Source: Bdellovibrionales bacterium GWA1_52_35
Lineage (GTDB): Bacteria > Bdellovibrionota > UBA1018
Length of the DNA: 64,000 bases
Reading direction: 5' to 3'
Assembly (NCBI GenBank): GCA_001769805.1
Contig: MEPO01000003.1
Span: forward strand, 1-64,000
The translations under genes and the position numbers were made by a program. Each line of letters starts with the position of its first letter. Within the stretch, counting starts at the first letter, position 1. Below the pieces are notes generated by a model. The model was not told where the DNA came from, searched no databases, and saw only the letters and a list, made by a program, of their open reading frames with translations. Positions 16,374-25,810 of this stretch are shown here, piece by piece.

Positions 16374-18569
16374 GAACTTGCTGCCCCAGCTCAGCACCCC
16401 TTCCCGGTCCGTCCTGTGAACTGGGATTCCATGTTCTTCCAAACTGATGAGTGTGGGTACGGCTGGGTGGCCATAGTGATTTCCCAGTCCGACTGAGATC
16501 CAGGCTTGAGTGGGATTAAGCGCTTTCAAGAGCAAAGGGTTCGTTGCTGTTTTAGAACCATGATGACTGACTTTGAGAATTCTTTCGTCTGATCCTTCTT
16601 TGGGAAACGTCTTGAGCCAGTGACTGAGTTTTACTTCAGCAGCTTTGTCCGAATCTCCTCCGTTGAAGTAGTAGCCACCCCGTTTCAGCGGGACTCTCAC
16701 CGCTGTCATCACGGAGTTTTTGGAAACAGTTTTGGCCTGTTTGCGTTTGGCTTTTCTTTTGTTCCCTGAATTCAGAGCGAACGCCGGGAACGGAAAGCAA
16801 CTCCCGTCAAAGCTGGCTGTTCGGATTCCAATTGCCCGAAGCTGGCTGCGCAATGCAATTCCTTTGGGGGAAGCCCAGGCGGCAGAAGAGGCGGTAACGC
16901 AACTGATCGGAATAATGGCATTCAGTGCTGCCAGCCCTCCCGCATGATCTTCGTCCAGATGGGTAAGCGCGATCCAGTCCAGCTGGGTGATGCCCCTTTT
17001 TGAAAATATCGAAAACCACCCGCCCGCGGATAAGCCGAAGATTCCTCCGGTGTCTACCAGTCCAGCACCCTTATCCGGTGTGGTCCGTATGAGTGCGGCA
17101 TCTCCCTGGCCGACATCTAATTGTTCAATGCGGTTTGCAGAGGCGGGAGGCGTTTGTGAATTCAGCGTCCAAGGTCGCCAATTCAGGCGAATGATGATGA
17201 GCAAAGAAAGCAAGCCAATGACCGTCAGCAGTGATTTCGGACGCAAGTGCAAAAGCGGCATCAGTCCGGCGAGCATCATGCCCGCAAGCAGTGCAGCCGG
17301 AGGTACGAGCCAGAGAGAATCAATCGACTGGGTCAGCAGAAAGAGAAATTCTATCGCGAAAGTTGAAACCGTGCCGACTGCCTGCAGGATTCCGAGTGCC
17401 AGAGGTGCGAGGCCAAGGAAGTCGAACAAGGTGGAAAACAGGAGTCCGGGGTAAAGTACCAGGCAGAACATGGGCAGGGTGGCCAGGCTGAGAAGTGGCG
17501 TGGCGATTGCCACAAAACCTTCCATGAAAATTTCAGCAAAAGCGACATAGACCCAGGAGGCAATTGCAAGCAGCGCGTGTTTTCTGAAAGGGCTTCCTTC
17601 GGCTTGAGTAATGGACAGGCCTCCGCCCACAGCGAGCGCGTAGATCCACCTTCCCGGCGCCCAGGCTCCGGGATACCCCAGCACGTCTCTGATTGCAGCC
17701 ACTGCGAGATCCAGACTCAGAGCACAGATCAGCGGGCTCCATTTCTGCCATCGAAATCCCAAAGAGCGGGCGCCCACACGGGCACTGACAACGAGCCAGG
17801 GCCGCAGCATTCCTGGACGCATTCCGGCGAATAGCCAGGCAATCAACCAACTCAAAACGCTGATACCTCTGGCAAGCCAGAGCCCCTTTCCTGGTGAGAT
17901 ACCAGCCGCACGACTGGCGTGACGAGTGAGGAAGCCGATTAAATCGGTCAAGGCGTAAAGGTGAATTCCGGTTGCCGTGAGCAGGTGAACGAAACCAGCA
18001 GTACGAAAAACCGGGTTTACCCCGGTACTGGGTTTTTCATTCAGCAAAAGTTGTCGTGAAATTCCGAACGGATCAAAAGGCGCGAGCCGGACCGAACTCC
18101 GGTCCCGGAGGCGTTCCAGGGCTTTCCACCCAGGCCCGATCTCTGAAGCCCAGAACGAAAAAGCCGGTGCTGCTGGAGACGGCACCTGCTCTTTGATTTC
18201 AAAAGAAGGCAGGGGGCCTTTGCTACTACTTTCTTTGGCAGTTTTACGGTCAGGCTCGTTTCGGCGTTGAATGCCAGGTCTCCACCGGCCCCTCCATTTT
18301 CCGCAGAGCAGTGGTGAATCGTGCGCGTAAAGCCAAGATTTCCAGACTGGTTTCGAATAGCAGACCCGGTAAATTCCGGTAGGGAAGGCTTTCTGAAAAC
18401 TCACAAAGCAGGGGTCGGAGTCCTTTCTTTCCGCCATTTGCGGCTCGATACAGAAACTCAACACTTCGGTTTTGAGCGATGGTGGTCGTGTCCGAGCCTC
18501 TGCAGGCATCCCTGCTTCGAAAATCCAGAGACTCAATACAATCACTCCGAGTAACCGCCATTTGTCCAT
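16359..18569 (-). CDS. comEC: ComEC/Rec2-type DNA uptake channel
   Basis: 736 residues from ATG 18569; an open frame extends 21 codons further but this start begins the first hydrophobic segment. Order: N-terminal signal/TM and a soluble region with several cysteines (about 40-160), the competence domain with HLLTATGIHLYAL (the HLLxxSGLH-like signature) and about ten membrane segments, and a C-terminal metallo-beta-lactamase-like domain with VGQGDAALI, THLDEDHAGG and VSHHGS. ComEC passes single-stranded DNA across the inner membrane during natural transformation, and the C-terminal domain is a proposed nuclease. ComM lies two genes away. Confidence 0.9.
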   Translation of the reverse strand: MDKWRLLGVIVLSLWIFEAGMPAEARTRPPSLKTEVLSFCIEPQMAERKDSDPCFVSFQKAFPTGIYRVCYSKPVWKSWLYAHDSPLLCGKWRGRWRPGIQRRNEPDRKTAKESSSKGPLPSFEIKEQVPSPAAPAFSFWASEIGPGWKALERLRDRSSVRLAPFDPFGISRQLLLNEKPSTGVNPVFRTAGFVHLLTATGIHLYALTDLIGFLTRHASRAAGISPGKGLWLARGISVLSWLIAWLFAGMRPGMLRPWLVVSARVGARSLGFRWQKWSPLICALSLDLAVAAIRDVLGYPGAWAPGRWIYALAVGGGLSITQAEGSPFRKHALLAIASWVYVAFAEIFMEGFVAIATPLLSLATLPMFCLVLYPGLLFSTLFDFLGLAPLALGILQAVGTVSTFAIEFLFLLTQSIDSLWLVPPAALLAGMMLAGLMPLLHLRPKSLLTVIGLLSLLIIIRLNWRPWTLNSQTPPASANRIEQLDVGQGDAALIRTTPDKGAGLVDTGGIFGLSAGGWFSIFSKRGITQLDWIALTHLDEDHAGGLAALNAIIPISCVTASSAAWASPKGIALRSQLRAIGIRTASFDGSCFPFPAFALNSGNKRKAKRKQAKTVSKNSVMTAVRVPLKRGGYYFNGGDSDKAAEVKLSHWLKTFPKEGSDERILKVSHHGSKTATNPLLLKALNPTQAWISVGLGNHYGHPAVPTLISLEEHGIPVHRTDREGVLSWGSKFSLSK

Positions 18570-18657
18570 AGCGGGGCCCTGGTGCAGGGACCACGCCACG
18601 CGCAATCCCGGACAGAGTTTGAGACGGAACAATCCGGTTCCCCGCGGCTGCGATCTG

Positions 18658-19140
18658 ATGCAGAATATGGAAATGATTCGTCCAGTACTGGAAGCCCTGC
18701 TGGGTCAGCCTGGTCCTGCCCAGCTCCGGGGACTATTACAAATCGCCTTGGGCATCATCCTGATGGGCGCTCTTTGGCTTTGGCTGCGCCCAAAGGACGA
18801 GGAATCAGCATTTCAGATTCGCGAAGCCGAAAAGGCCAGGAGCAAAACCGGCGCGCAGCCCGACCCGGGATCAGACGAACTGGCCCGGGCGCGAATGAAA
18901 CCGAGGCCCAAGCCGATGGCTTTGCCCGGTATTCGCGTTGATGGCGCTCCCCACGAGGTTCTGGGCATAAGGGTAAACTCCAACCGGTCAGAAATTCAAA
19001 AAGCTTATCGTGAGCTCATGAAGCGTTATCACCCCGATAAGATCGGTCCTGCCGGCTCCCCACAATGGAAAGATTCACAGAAAATCGCTGAAGCAATCAA
19101 TCGCGCCAAAGATGAAATGTTGAAGCTCTCAGGAAAATAA
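18658..19140 (+). CDS. Membrane-anchored J-domain protein
   Basis: 160 residues from ATG 18658. One membrane segment near residues 23-42 (LLQIALGIILMGALWLWL), a charged linker, then a J-domain at the C-terminus (residues about 97-158): HEVLGIRVNSNRSEIQKAYR, KRYHPDK with the HPD motif, and AEAINRAKDEM. It would recruit and stimulate DnaK at the membrane. The TM-linker-J order is that of DjlC/TimB-like proteins rather than DnaJ. It starts about 90 bases from comEC, divergently, and overlaps the 3' end of comM by 12 bases. Confidence 0.85.
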   Translation: MQNMEMIRPVLEALLGQPGPAQLRGLLQIALGIILMGALWLWLRPKDEESAFQIREAEKARSKTGAQPDPGSDELARARMKPRPKPMALPGIRVDGAPHEVLGIRVNSNRSEIQKAYRELMKRYHPDKIGPAGSPQWKDSQKIAEAINRAKDEMLKLSGK

Positions 19141-20787
19141 GCCCAGCGCTTCGGGGCGGTAACATTCTGCTTCGGTGAAGTGAGTGAGATCCGGGGAGGC
19201 TTTCTGTTCCCAGGCGGCAAGTGTCAACGCCACGCGGGCAATCTTGTGCCGGGAGCGCAGGCTTTGCGCGGAGTGTGTCTGACTTTTGGCCTGAGCATTC
19301 CATTTCAGCCACGCCGGGTTTGCACTGATGAAAGTTTCAACTTGAGCTGCCGAGAGTTGTCCTGCAGGTGCACCCCAGTTCATTTTTGCAAAATCAGCCG
19401 CGGCTTGTACTTTCTCCCGAAGCTCCTGTTTCCGTTCCTGGCTGTTGACGGAATACTTCGGAGCAGATTTGCTAGTCTCAGGCAAAACGAGAGAGACGAT
19501 ATCCAGTCGGTCCAGCACGGGGCCAGAGAGTCGGGTCAGGTAAGTGGAGCGGTTCTTGAGTGTGCATTTGCACCGGAAATTGGAACTGCCGAGGCCCTGT
19601 GCTCCAGCAGGGGCCGGCAGTTCGGGAGGCCAGCCGCCACACGGGCAGAGATTCCCGTTCGCCACAAGCGTGAACCGGGCCGGCAACTCGGCCGAGCCCA
19701 AAGTACGGGTGAGCAGGACCCGGCCACTCTCCAGAGGGTCTCGCAGCGTTTCGCGTGAATCTCTCGGCCATTCCAGGAATTCGTCAGCGACAAGCAGACC
19801 GCCATGGGCTAGCGAGTACTCCCCCGGACGAATCGCACCGGCAGTCGCACTGCCCATGAGTGCCGCGGGACGGCTCTGAACGCTCACTCTTCGAACTGGC
19901 GGACCCTGGCATGTTGATAGTTTTTCATTCGTCCGCAACTCGGCGATCAGAAGATTATTTAAAATAATCTGGGGCTCAGGCGCAGGTTGCAGCGCAATCA
20001 GCCACTCCGTTGCATGCGTCTTCCCCGTCCCCCTGGGCCCAAGCAGGAGCAGATGATGATTGCCGGCAGCCGACAGGGCAATGACTCGTTCCAGATAGGG
20101 CCGGAGTGGAAGCAGGGCTGGGATCTCCGGCCGCAAATCAACAGGAGAGGATTCACCCGCAGCGGAGAACTCACTTTGCAGAATCGGAGCCTTGCGTTGT
20201 CTTAATTTCAAAAGAATCTCCCACGTACTCTTCAAGTCGGAACTGGGGATCACGATTGGAGGCGCAGTTGAAAAAATTTCGCTCCGTTTGATTTGTCTAA
20301 TAGCGTTCAATGCCGGCTCTAATTCGGTGGCTGGAACAAACAGAACGTTTCCTTCTCCTTGCCAGGTGGAGAAAACAGCGCGGGTGATTTGACCTGAGGC
20401 CTTGACAGTGCCGTCCAGCCCGAGTTCACCCCAGGCGACCACTTGAAAGTTCTCATTACTTTTGGATTTGGACTTGGAATTCAAAATTGCCAGTGCCATC
20501 GCGAGGTCAATCCCGGTTCCCCGTTTGCGAATGCTCGACGGAGAAAGGTTCAGAACAAGGCGTCGCCTTGGGAATTCAATTCCCGAGGCTTCAATGGCGG
20601 CCCGGATCCGCTCACGCGCCTCGGCGACTTCCGGATTCGGAAGTCCCACAATGTGGAAGCTTGGGATTTGAAGGGAGCTTGCGACTTCGATTCTTTGAAG
20701 TGCCGGAACCGGGTCATGATTCAAGGGAGCCGAGATTTGCATCTTTCGAAAAGACTGCAGAGTTCGTGCTTGGCAATGGACAGTCAA
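19129..20787 (-). CDS. comM: YifB/ComM Mg-chelatase-like AAA+ ATPase
   Basis: 552 residues. N-terminal Lon-like fold (IPSFHIVGLPNPEVAEARERIRAAI, RRLVLNLSPSSIRKRGTGIDLAMAL), AAA+ core with Walker A GPRGTGKTHA and HGGLLVADEFLEW as Walker B region, a CxCGG zinc-like segment (CPCGG ... CKC), and the C-terminal sensor region ARVALTLA. ComM is a hexameric branch-migration helicase that integrates incoming DNA during natural transformation. TTG start at 20787 is chosen because homology begins right there; an ATG 15 codons later is possible. Confidence 0.92.
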   Translation of the reverse strand: MTVHCQARTLQSFRKMQISAPLNHDPVPALQRIEVASSLQIPSFHIVGLPNPEVAEARERIRAAIEASGIEFPRRRLVLNLSPSSIRKRGTGIDLAMALAILNSKSKSKSNENFQVVAWGELGLDGTVKASGQITRAVFSTWQGEGNVLFVPATELEPALNAIRQIKRSEIFSTAPPIVIPSSDLKSTWEILLKLRQRKAPILQSEFSAAGESSPVDLRPEIPALLPLRPYLERVIALSAAGNHHLLLLGPRGTGKTHATEWLIALQPAPEPQIILNNLLIAELRTNEKLSTCQGPPVRRVSVQSRPAALMGSATAGAIRPGEYSLAHGGLLVADEFLEWPRDSRETLRDPLESGRVLLTRTLGSAELPARFTLVANGNLCPCGGWPPELPAPAGAQGLGSSNFRCKCTLKNRSTYLTRLSGPVLDRLDIVSLVLPETSKSAPKYSVNSQERKQELREKVQAAADFAKMNWGAPAGQLSAAQVETFISANPAWLKWNAQAKSQTHSAQSLRSRHKIARVALTLAAWEQKASPDLTHFTEAECYRPEALGLFS

Positions 20788-20850
20788 ACCGGGAAACTCG
20801 CTGGGACCCGGACCTCGCGAAAGGATTTCGGAGTTGTTCGGGGCGGATAC

Positions 20851-22299
20851 TTATCGGGCGATGAGCTTACGCTTCTGAAGAAGCGCCAATGCTGGTTCAT
20901 TTGCGTAAACACTGGGAATGAAATTCGCAAAACCTGAAAGGTGCTTGATCAGTGTATTGTCGTGTTCGACCAGCAGGGAGGGGTTTCCGTCTTTTGAAAC
21001 AATCCTGACCGGATCCCGCTCAAGATGAAGCTGCTTGCCTTTGCTTTTTTTCCGGAGATGAGGTAGGCCACGTGCAAACGCAATATCACTTTTTGGAATA
21101 TCCGCGAGAATCCACTCTTTGCCTGTCCCCTGTTTCTCGATACCGGCGTCGAAGGTTCCGAGGAGCTTCTGAATTTTCCCGATGAGCTGAACTCTTTCAC
21201 GCATCGATTTGGGATCGGCTTTCAGGATCTTATGAGCAAGAAGTGGATGATTCACCGTCTTGGGGGCGCGTCTGTACAGGAGCATGTCGGTCAACTCCAG
21301 GACGCGAACATCCTGCGTGAGCTTTTGATAGAATATTTCCTGGCAGCGGTTCATGAAGTAGACATCGTTCCACCAGAAGAACCGCTCGTCGCGTTCCTCC
21401 ACCATCGAGAGCAGATCCTGAAACTGGGGCATGAGATCCTGATCCAGGAACTCATGCGTGATGTTTGCGGCGATGATGTCAAATTTTGCGGATTGCCGGT
21501 TGCGAATGATCTGGCTGTACCAGCTGAACCGGGAGATCAGGAAATCTTCAACGGCATACATCGCGTTTTCAGACACGCCGAAGGCCAGTTTGCCTCCGAC
21601 CTTGAAAGTGAGGAGATTCGCCAGAATGTATTCGCGGTCAAATTGCCCGTATTTGATGCCCGTGTAATGGGCATCACGGATCAGGTAGTCCATCCGGTCG
21701 GCGTCCAGCTCAGAATGCATGAGCTGGTTGGAAATGAGACTATGGGATTCGCCCTTGATGATCTTCGAAAGCAGGCTGCCGTCAAATCCGTACTCATTCA
21801 GAATCCGGGTGATGCCTCCAGCGTAATCCGTGTTCTTGATGATGAAAGAGCCCAGATGCTCGTGTGAATTCGGCAGATCTTTGGGGGTTCCGGGCCGGCG
21901 GTGGTCATTCCCGTGCCGGAGATAGCCGTTTTCGACCGCATGACTGAAAGGAAATGTGCCGATGTCGTGCAAAAGTGCGGCAATTCGCAAAGTCTTGTGG
22001 AACATCGCCGCCGGATTTGTGGCTTTGGGATCAAAAAGCTCCTGGTCCGGCACACTGAGCCCCAATGACCGGATCATCTGATCCATCGAATGCATCACTC
22101 CGATGACATGGGCAAAGCGGTTATGCTCGGCTCCCGGGAAAATGTAATTCGCAAACCCCAGCTGCTTGATCCAGCGCAGGCGCTGAAAGAGCGGTGAGTT
22201 GATGATCTTCTCTTCCCAGGCCGTGATCGGGATGAACCCGTAAAGCACATCGTAAATGGCGCTCGAGTGATGAGAATTGCGGCGAGTGATGGCTGTCAT
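20851..22299 (-). CDS. HD-domain phosphohydrolase (dGTPase/SAMHD1-like)
   Basis: 482 residues. The N-terminal signature VLYGFIPITAWEEKIINSPLFQRLRWIKQLG, FAHVIGVMHSM, LLHDIGTFPFSHA (HD pair) and ELDADRMDYLIRDAHYTG (third Asp region) are those of the large HD phosphohydrolases that include SAMHD1 and bacterial dNTPases. The likely role is hydrolysis of dNTPs or a related nucleotide; the C-terminal 150 residues carry no recognised domain. It begins three bases after the thrS stop, same strand, so it is cotranscribed with it. Confidence 0.85.
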   Translation of the reverse strand: MTAITRRNSHHSSAIYDVLYGFIPITAWEEKIINSPLFQRLRWIKQLGFANYIFPGAEHNRFAHVIGVMHSMDQMIRSLGLSVPDQELFDPKATNPAAMFHKTLRIAALLHDIGTFPFSHAVENGYLRHGNDHRRPGTPKDLPNSHEHLGSFIIKNTDYAGGITRILNEYGFDGSLLSKIIKGESHSLISNQLMHSELDADRMDYLIRDAHYTGIKYGQFDREYILANLLTFKVGGKLAFGVSENAMYAVEDFLISRFSWYSQIIRNRQSAKFDIIAANITHEFLDQDLMPQFQDLLSMVEERDERFFWWNDVYFMNRCQEIFYQKLTQDVRVLELTDMLLYRRAPKTVNHPLLAHKILKADPKSMRERVQLIGKIQKLLGTFDAGIEKQGTGKEWILADIPKSDIAFARGLPHLRKKSKGKQLHLERDPVRIVSKDGNPSLLVEHDNTLIKHLSGFANFIPSVYANEPALALLQKRKLIAR

Positions 22300-22302
22300 C
22301 GT

Positions 22303-24063
22303 TTAGCTGCGAGTGAGTTGATGCGGTACTTCATTCAGTTCTTTGAAAAATGCCAGGAGCTCAGCCCGACCCAGCACCTTGGACTCCCGCTCACCGTACT
22401 TGCGGATCGCAAACTGACCGTCCTGCATTTCACGGTCCCCGGCGACTGCCATGAACGGAATTTTGGCCGTCTGAGATTCGCGGGTTTTCAGACCCATGGA
22501 TTCATTGCGCGCGTCGAGGTCCACCCGGTAACCGAGTTCCTGCAGTTCGGTCATCAGCCCTTTGCAGTATTCCGTGTGTCCATCACCAATCGGTACGATC
22601 CGCGCTTGAAGCGGAGCCAACCAGAAGGGGAAGGCTCCTGCGACATGCTCCACCAGAACGCCCATGAAGCGTTCGATCGAACCCAGTACGGCGCGATGAA
22701 CCATGACCGGACGATTGGAGGAATTATCGGTCCCGACGTAGGTCAGGTCAAAGCGTTCCGGCAGATTGAAATCCAGTTGAATCGTGCTGAGTTGATGCTC
22801 CCGTTTGAGAGCATCTTTGACCCGGAAATCGATCTTGGGTCCGTAGAATGCGCCATCCCCGGGATTCACTTCATAAGCATGACCGGTATTATCGAGCACT
22901 TTTTTAAGCGCGACTTCAGCCTGGTCCCAGAGTTCATCACCACCCACGCGTTTCTCGGGGCGAGTGGAAAGGGCGATCCGGATATCGGTGAAATCGAAAA
23001 GTTTGTAGATCTTCATCGACATCTCGATGACTTTCTTGATCTCAGTTTCGATCTGTTCAGGTGTGCAGAAAATATGTGCGTCATCCTGGCAGAAGGTACG
23101 AACGCGCGTCAGGCCGGCAGTGACACCGGATTTTTCATTCCGGTGAACCCGGCCGAAATCGGCCAGTCTCAACGGCAGGTCGCGGTAAGACCGTTTATGC
23201 GAAGAGTACACGAAAGTCGCGGCCGGACAGTTCATCGGCTTGATTGCAAACTGGCGCTCTTCACTTTCGGTGAAAAACATATCTTCGCGGTAATTGTCGT
23301 AATGTCCGCTCTTTTTCCAAAGAGAGATGTCCATGATCTGCGGCGTGATGATCTCATCATATTGATAAGGCCGGTACAGGTCGCGCATGAGCTGGACCAG
23401 CCGGTTGTAAACCACCGTTCCTTTGGGATGGAAGAAAGGGCTCGCCGGAGCTTCGGGATGAAAGCTGAAAAGGTCGAGTTCTTTGCCCAGTTTGCGATGA
23501 TCGCGTTTTTTGGCTTCCTCAATCAGGCGCATGTGCTCGTGGAGTTCGGCCTTGGACGGGTAGGCTGTTCCATAGATCCGTTGCAGTTGAGGATTCTTCT
23601 CACTGCCGCGCCAGTAGGCGCCGGCAACCGACGTGAGTTTGAAAGCCTTGATCTGGCCGGTTTTCTGGAGGTGCGGGCCGCGACAAAGGTCCAGGAAATC
23701 ACCTTCACCGTAGGTGCTGACGGATTGGACGCCGACTTTGCGCAGGTCTTCGATGAGTTCGATTTTATAGGTCTGGCCCAGTTTTCTGAAAATTTCGATT
23801 GCCTCATCCAGGGAGTGTTCTTTGCGAACAAATCCCTGGTTGGCATTGATGAGCTTGAACATCTCGGCCTCGATCCTGGGCAGATCTTCGGGCGAGAGCT
23901 TCGTGTCGATGTCGATGTCGTAATAAAAGCCACTCTCAATGGTTGGGCCGATACCGAATTTGGCGTTGGGCCAGATCTTCTGAATAGCATGGGCCATGAC
24001 ATGCGCGCAGGAATGGCGGAGGGTCTCAACTTCGCTGTGGATCGCGGGATCTTCTTTGTTCAT
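22303..24063 (-). CDS. thrS: Threonyl-tRNA synthetase without TGS domain
   Basis: 586 residues; charges tRNA-Thr. The editing domain starts at once (HSCAH with H17 and H21; LCRGPH with its Cys and His near residue 135-140). The class II core follows with NCPAATF, FGRVHRNEKSG, QDDAHIFC and MVHRAVLGSIERF, supplying the zinc Cys/His/His set, then the anticodon-binding domain. E. coli ThrRS has a roughly 60-residue TGS domain before the editing domain. It is absent here, and a TGA lies in frame two codons before the ATG. No leader stem resembling a tRNA-Thr operator was found upstream. Confidence 0.97.
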   Translation of the reverse strand: MNKEDPAIHSEVETLRHSCAHVMAHAIQKIWPNAKFGIGPTIESGFYYDIDIDTKLSPEDLPRIEAEMFKLINANQGFVRKEHSLDEAIEIFRKLGQTYKIELIEDLRKVGVQSVSTYGEGDFLDLCRGPHLQKTGQIKAFKLTSVAGAYWRGSEKNPQLQRIYGTAYPSKAELHEHMRLIEEAKKRDHRKLGKELDLFSFHPEAPASPFFHPKGTVVYNRLVQLMRDLYRPYQYDEIITPQIMDISLWKKSGHYDNYREDMFFTESEERQFAIKPMNCPAATFVYSSHKRSYRDLPLRLADFGRVHRNEKSGVTAGLTRVRTFCQDDAHIFCTPEQIETEIKKVIEMSMKIYKLFDFTDIRIALSTRPEKRVGGDELWDQAEVALKKVLDNTGHAYEVNPGDGAFYGPKIDFRVKDALKREHQLSTIQLDFNLPERFDLTYVGTDNSSNRPVMVHRAVLGSIERFMGVLVEHVAGAFPFWLAPLQARIVPIGDGHTEYCKGLMTELQELGYRVDLDARNESMGLKTRESQTAKIPFMAVAGDREMQDGQFAIRKYGERESKVLGRAELLAFFKELNEVPHQLTRS

Positions 24064-24346
24064 AGATCATTGAAATAACATGAAATTAAAAAATTTGGTT
24101 CATTTCTGATCCATTCTTTCTCGCTCGGTCCGAGTTTGAGCCCCAAGGTACGGGATTCCGGATTTCCCTCAGGTCGAAAAGCCGCGGTTCAGAAGTTTTC
24201 GAAGCGGTTTAAGCAGTCGAAATAAAAAGTCTTTCTTCCTGACGTAGCTGTATTCCTAGCCGGAATTCCGATTGGCTCGATTCATATTTCTGTTGGCTCG
24301 CTCATTGCTCTAACGCCGCTCATAGCCAACAAAAAAAGGAGTGAGT
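24064..24346. other. Intergenic region, divergent promoters expected
   Basis: About 280 bases between the divergent thrS and lipoprotein genes. No small ORF with a ribosome binding site, no T-box-like or other riboswitch fold and no clean promoter pair was identified. Confidence 0.3.
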
Positions 24347-25750
24347 ATGAATGCTTTAAAAAATAGGTCCCTGGTTTTCGTCGTCGTTAATTTCGGAATC
24401 ACGTTTTTACTTGCCGGAGCGCTGGCAGGTTGTGCCAAACCCAATCGGGGTTCAGCCGGTGGTAAGCACGGGGCAGAGAATTTACCGCTTGCCGCCACCT
24501 TGAATCCCGAGGCGCTTAAAAATCCAGCCGAGTATCTCAAGCTTCGGCTGATTCCAGTGGCAAAGGCAAACGCAGCTAATCAGGATGCTGCGTATCCGGA
24601 TCGTTCGGTCCAGCCGACCGAACCCCGTCCTTCAGAAGAGGTGATTGCCAAAGCTGAGCATGTCGCCTTCAAGAACACCCTCCAGCTCACGGGTGAACCA
24701 TTATTCCTGACGTTTTCTGAAGATGGTTTTGGTCTGCCGATCCGGGAAGTGGATCTCACTCATCAACGCCGCAATGGGCTGAATCGCCCAGAAGGCCAAA
24801 GTCGCCGGGTTGGAGCTCTCTACGACGAACCCACTCGGCGCTGGTATGTGCCGATGAGCGACGTTTTAGGTGAGCTTTCAGAAGTGGGTGCGAGTGAATT
24901 GCAGGAATTGAGAATCGATCTGTATTTTCCTGACAATTCGACTTGCTCGGTTTACCTGAGCTTCCGTGCCACCGGACCGATTCAGGCGATTCAAAGCCAG
25001 TTTCGTCCAAGGGCGAATGCAGCGCTCACTTCTTCAAGTCCAGCCGCCTATGTGCAGAGCCTGGGTAACTCAGTGCTGCTGGGTCATGATGAATTGACCA
25101 ATCCGACAAGGCGCCGGATAAAGGTTTGGGTTCGTGCGCTTTCTGGTTCCCGTTTGGCTGCAAGGACAAGTCTGGCTTACTCTTATTTTATTGAAAGAGC
25201 CGAGGCGCCACCTACGGGCCCCCATTTCAACCACCATGCCTCCGACGGAGTTTTTGAGCCCAACCGGCTCATCGCTCGTCAAAATGGGGCAGTCAAGACT
25301 CTGGGATTTATTGAAAATGATTGGGTTTCGATTGAGCTGGAGCCCTATTCGACAGTTCAGCTGGAATGGCGGGGGGGAGCTACGAATTCATCTCTCTGCT
25401 CGGCTCCTCCCGCAACATTCCGGACGCTGCGCTGGACTACTTACACTCAGCCAAACTGCCCTCCTCGAATCGATGGTTGCCAGGATGCTATCCCACACCC
25501 GCATTCCCAAAACGTCACTGAGGGCTGGAATGTCATCGGCGCCTCTTTGAACGGGACCTTTGGACGGGAGATTCGCGTTGCTGATCCGGACTTGGATGGT
25601 TCACTCGCAACTGCAGCGCAAATTCCGGTTCGGGCTGCTTCTCTGGTCCTTTCCATTGTCAATTCTTCGGCCCAGATCACGGAAAATATTGGGACAACCC
25701 TTCCGGGAAGTCCTTCTTCGGGTGTTTGCCAGGGGCTTGGCTGGTTTTGA
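24347..25750 (+). CDS. Lipoprotein of unknown function
   Basis: 467 residues. ATG 24347 is preceded by AAAGGAG five bases earlier, which decides against the in-frame GTG at 24341. Signal peptide with lipobox ALAGC, then a low-complexity linker (about 30-90) and a beta-rich body, with several cysteines in the last third (SLCS, NCPP, GCQD, GVCQG). No catalytic motif or family is recognised. It is likely anchored in the outer membrane. The gene stands alone, 60 bases before rimI. Confidence 0.7.
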   Translation: MNALKNRSLVFVVVNFGITFLLAGALAGCAKPNRGSAGGKHGAENLPLAATLNPEALKNPAEYLKLRLIPVAKANAANQDAAYPDRSVQPTEPRPSEEVIAKAEHVAFKNTLQLTGEPLFLTFSEDGFGLPIREVDLTHQRRNGLNRPEGQSRRVGALYDEPTRRWYVPMSDVLGELSEVGASELQELRIDLYFPDNSTCSVYLSFRATGPIQAIQSQFRPRANAALTSSSPAAYVQSLGNSVLLGHDELTNPTRRRIKVWVRALSGSRLAARTSLAYSYFIERAEAPPTGPHFNHHASDGVFEPNRLIARQNGAVKTLGFIENDWVSIELEPYSTVQLEWRGGATNSSLCSAPPATFRTLRWTTYTQPNCPPRIDGCQDAIPHPHSQNVTEGWNVIGASLNGTFGREIRVADPDLDGSLATAAQIPVRAASLVLSIVNSSAQITENIGTTLPGSPSSGVCQGLGWF

Positions 25751-25810
25751 GCTTCTTGAGTGGACGAGGGAGGCGGGTTTAAGTTAGAGGAGTTTTAGTA
25801 GAGCTGAGAT

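Noticed and set aside
22267-24078. 603-residue open frame on the plus strand across all of thrS
   Set aside because: Opposite strand carries unmistakable ThrRS motifs throughout. The antisense frame has no domain, start signal or family match and is a codon-bias shadow.
24064-24346. Riboswitch or tRNA-Thr-like leader before thrS
   Set aside because: No convincing stem set, T-box sequence or anticodon-like loop was found on the minus strand.
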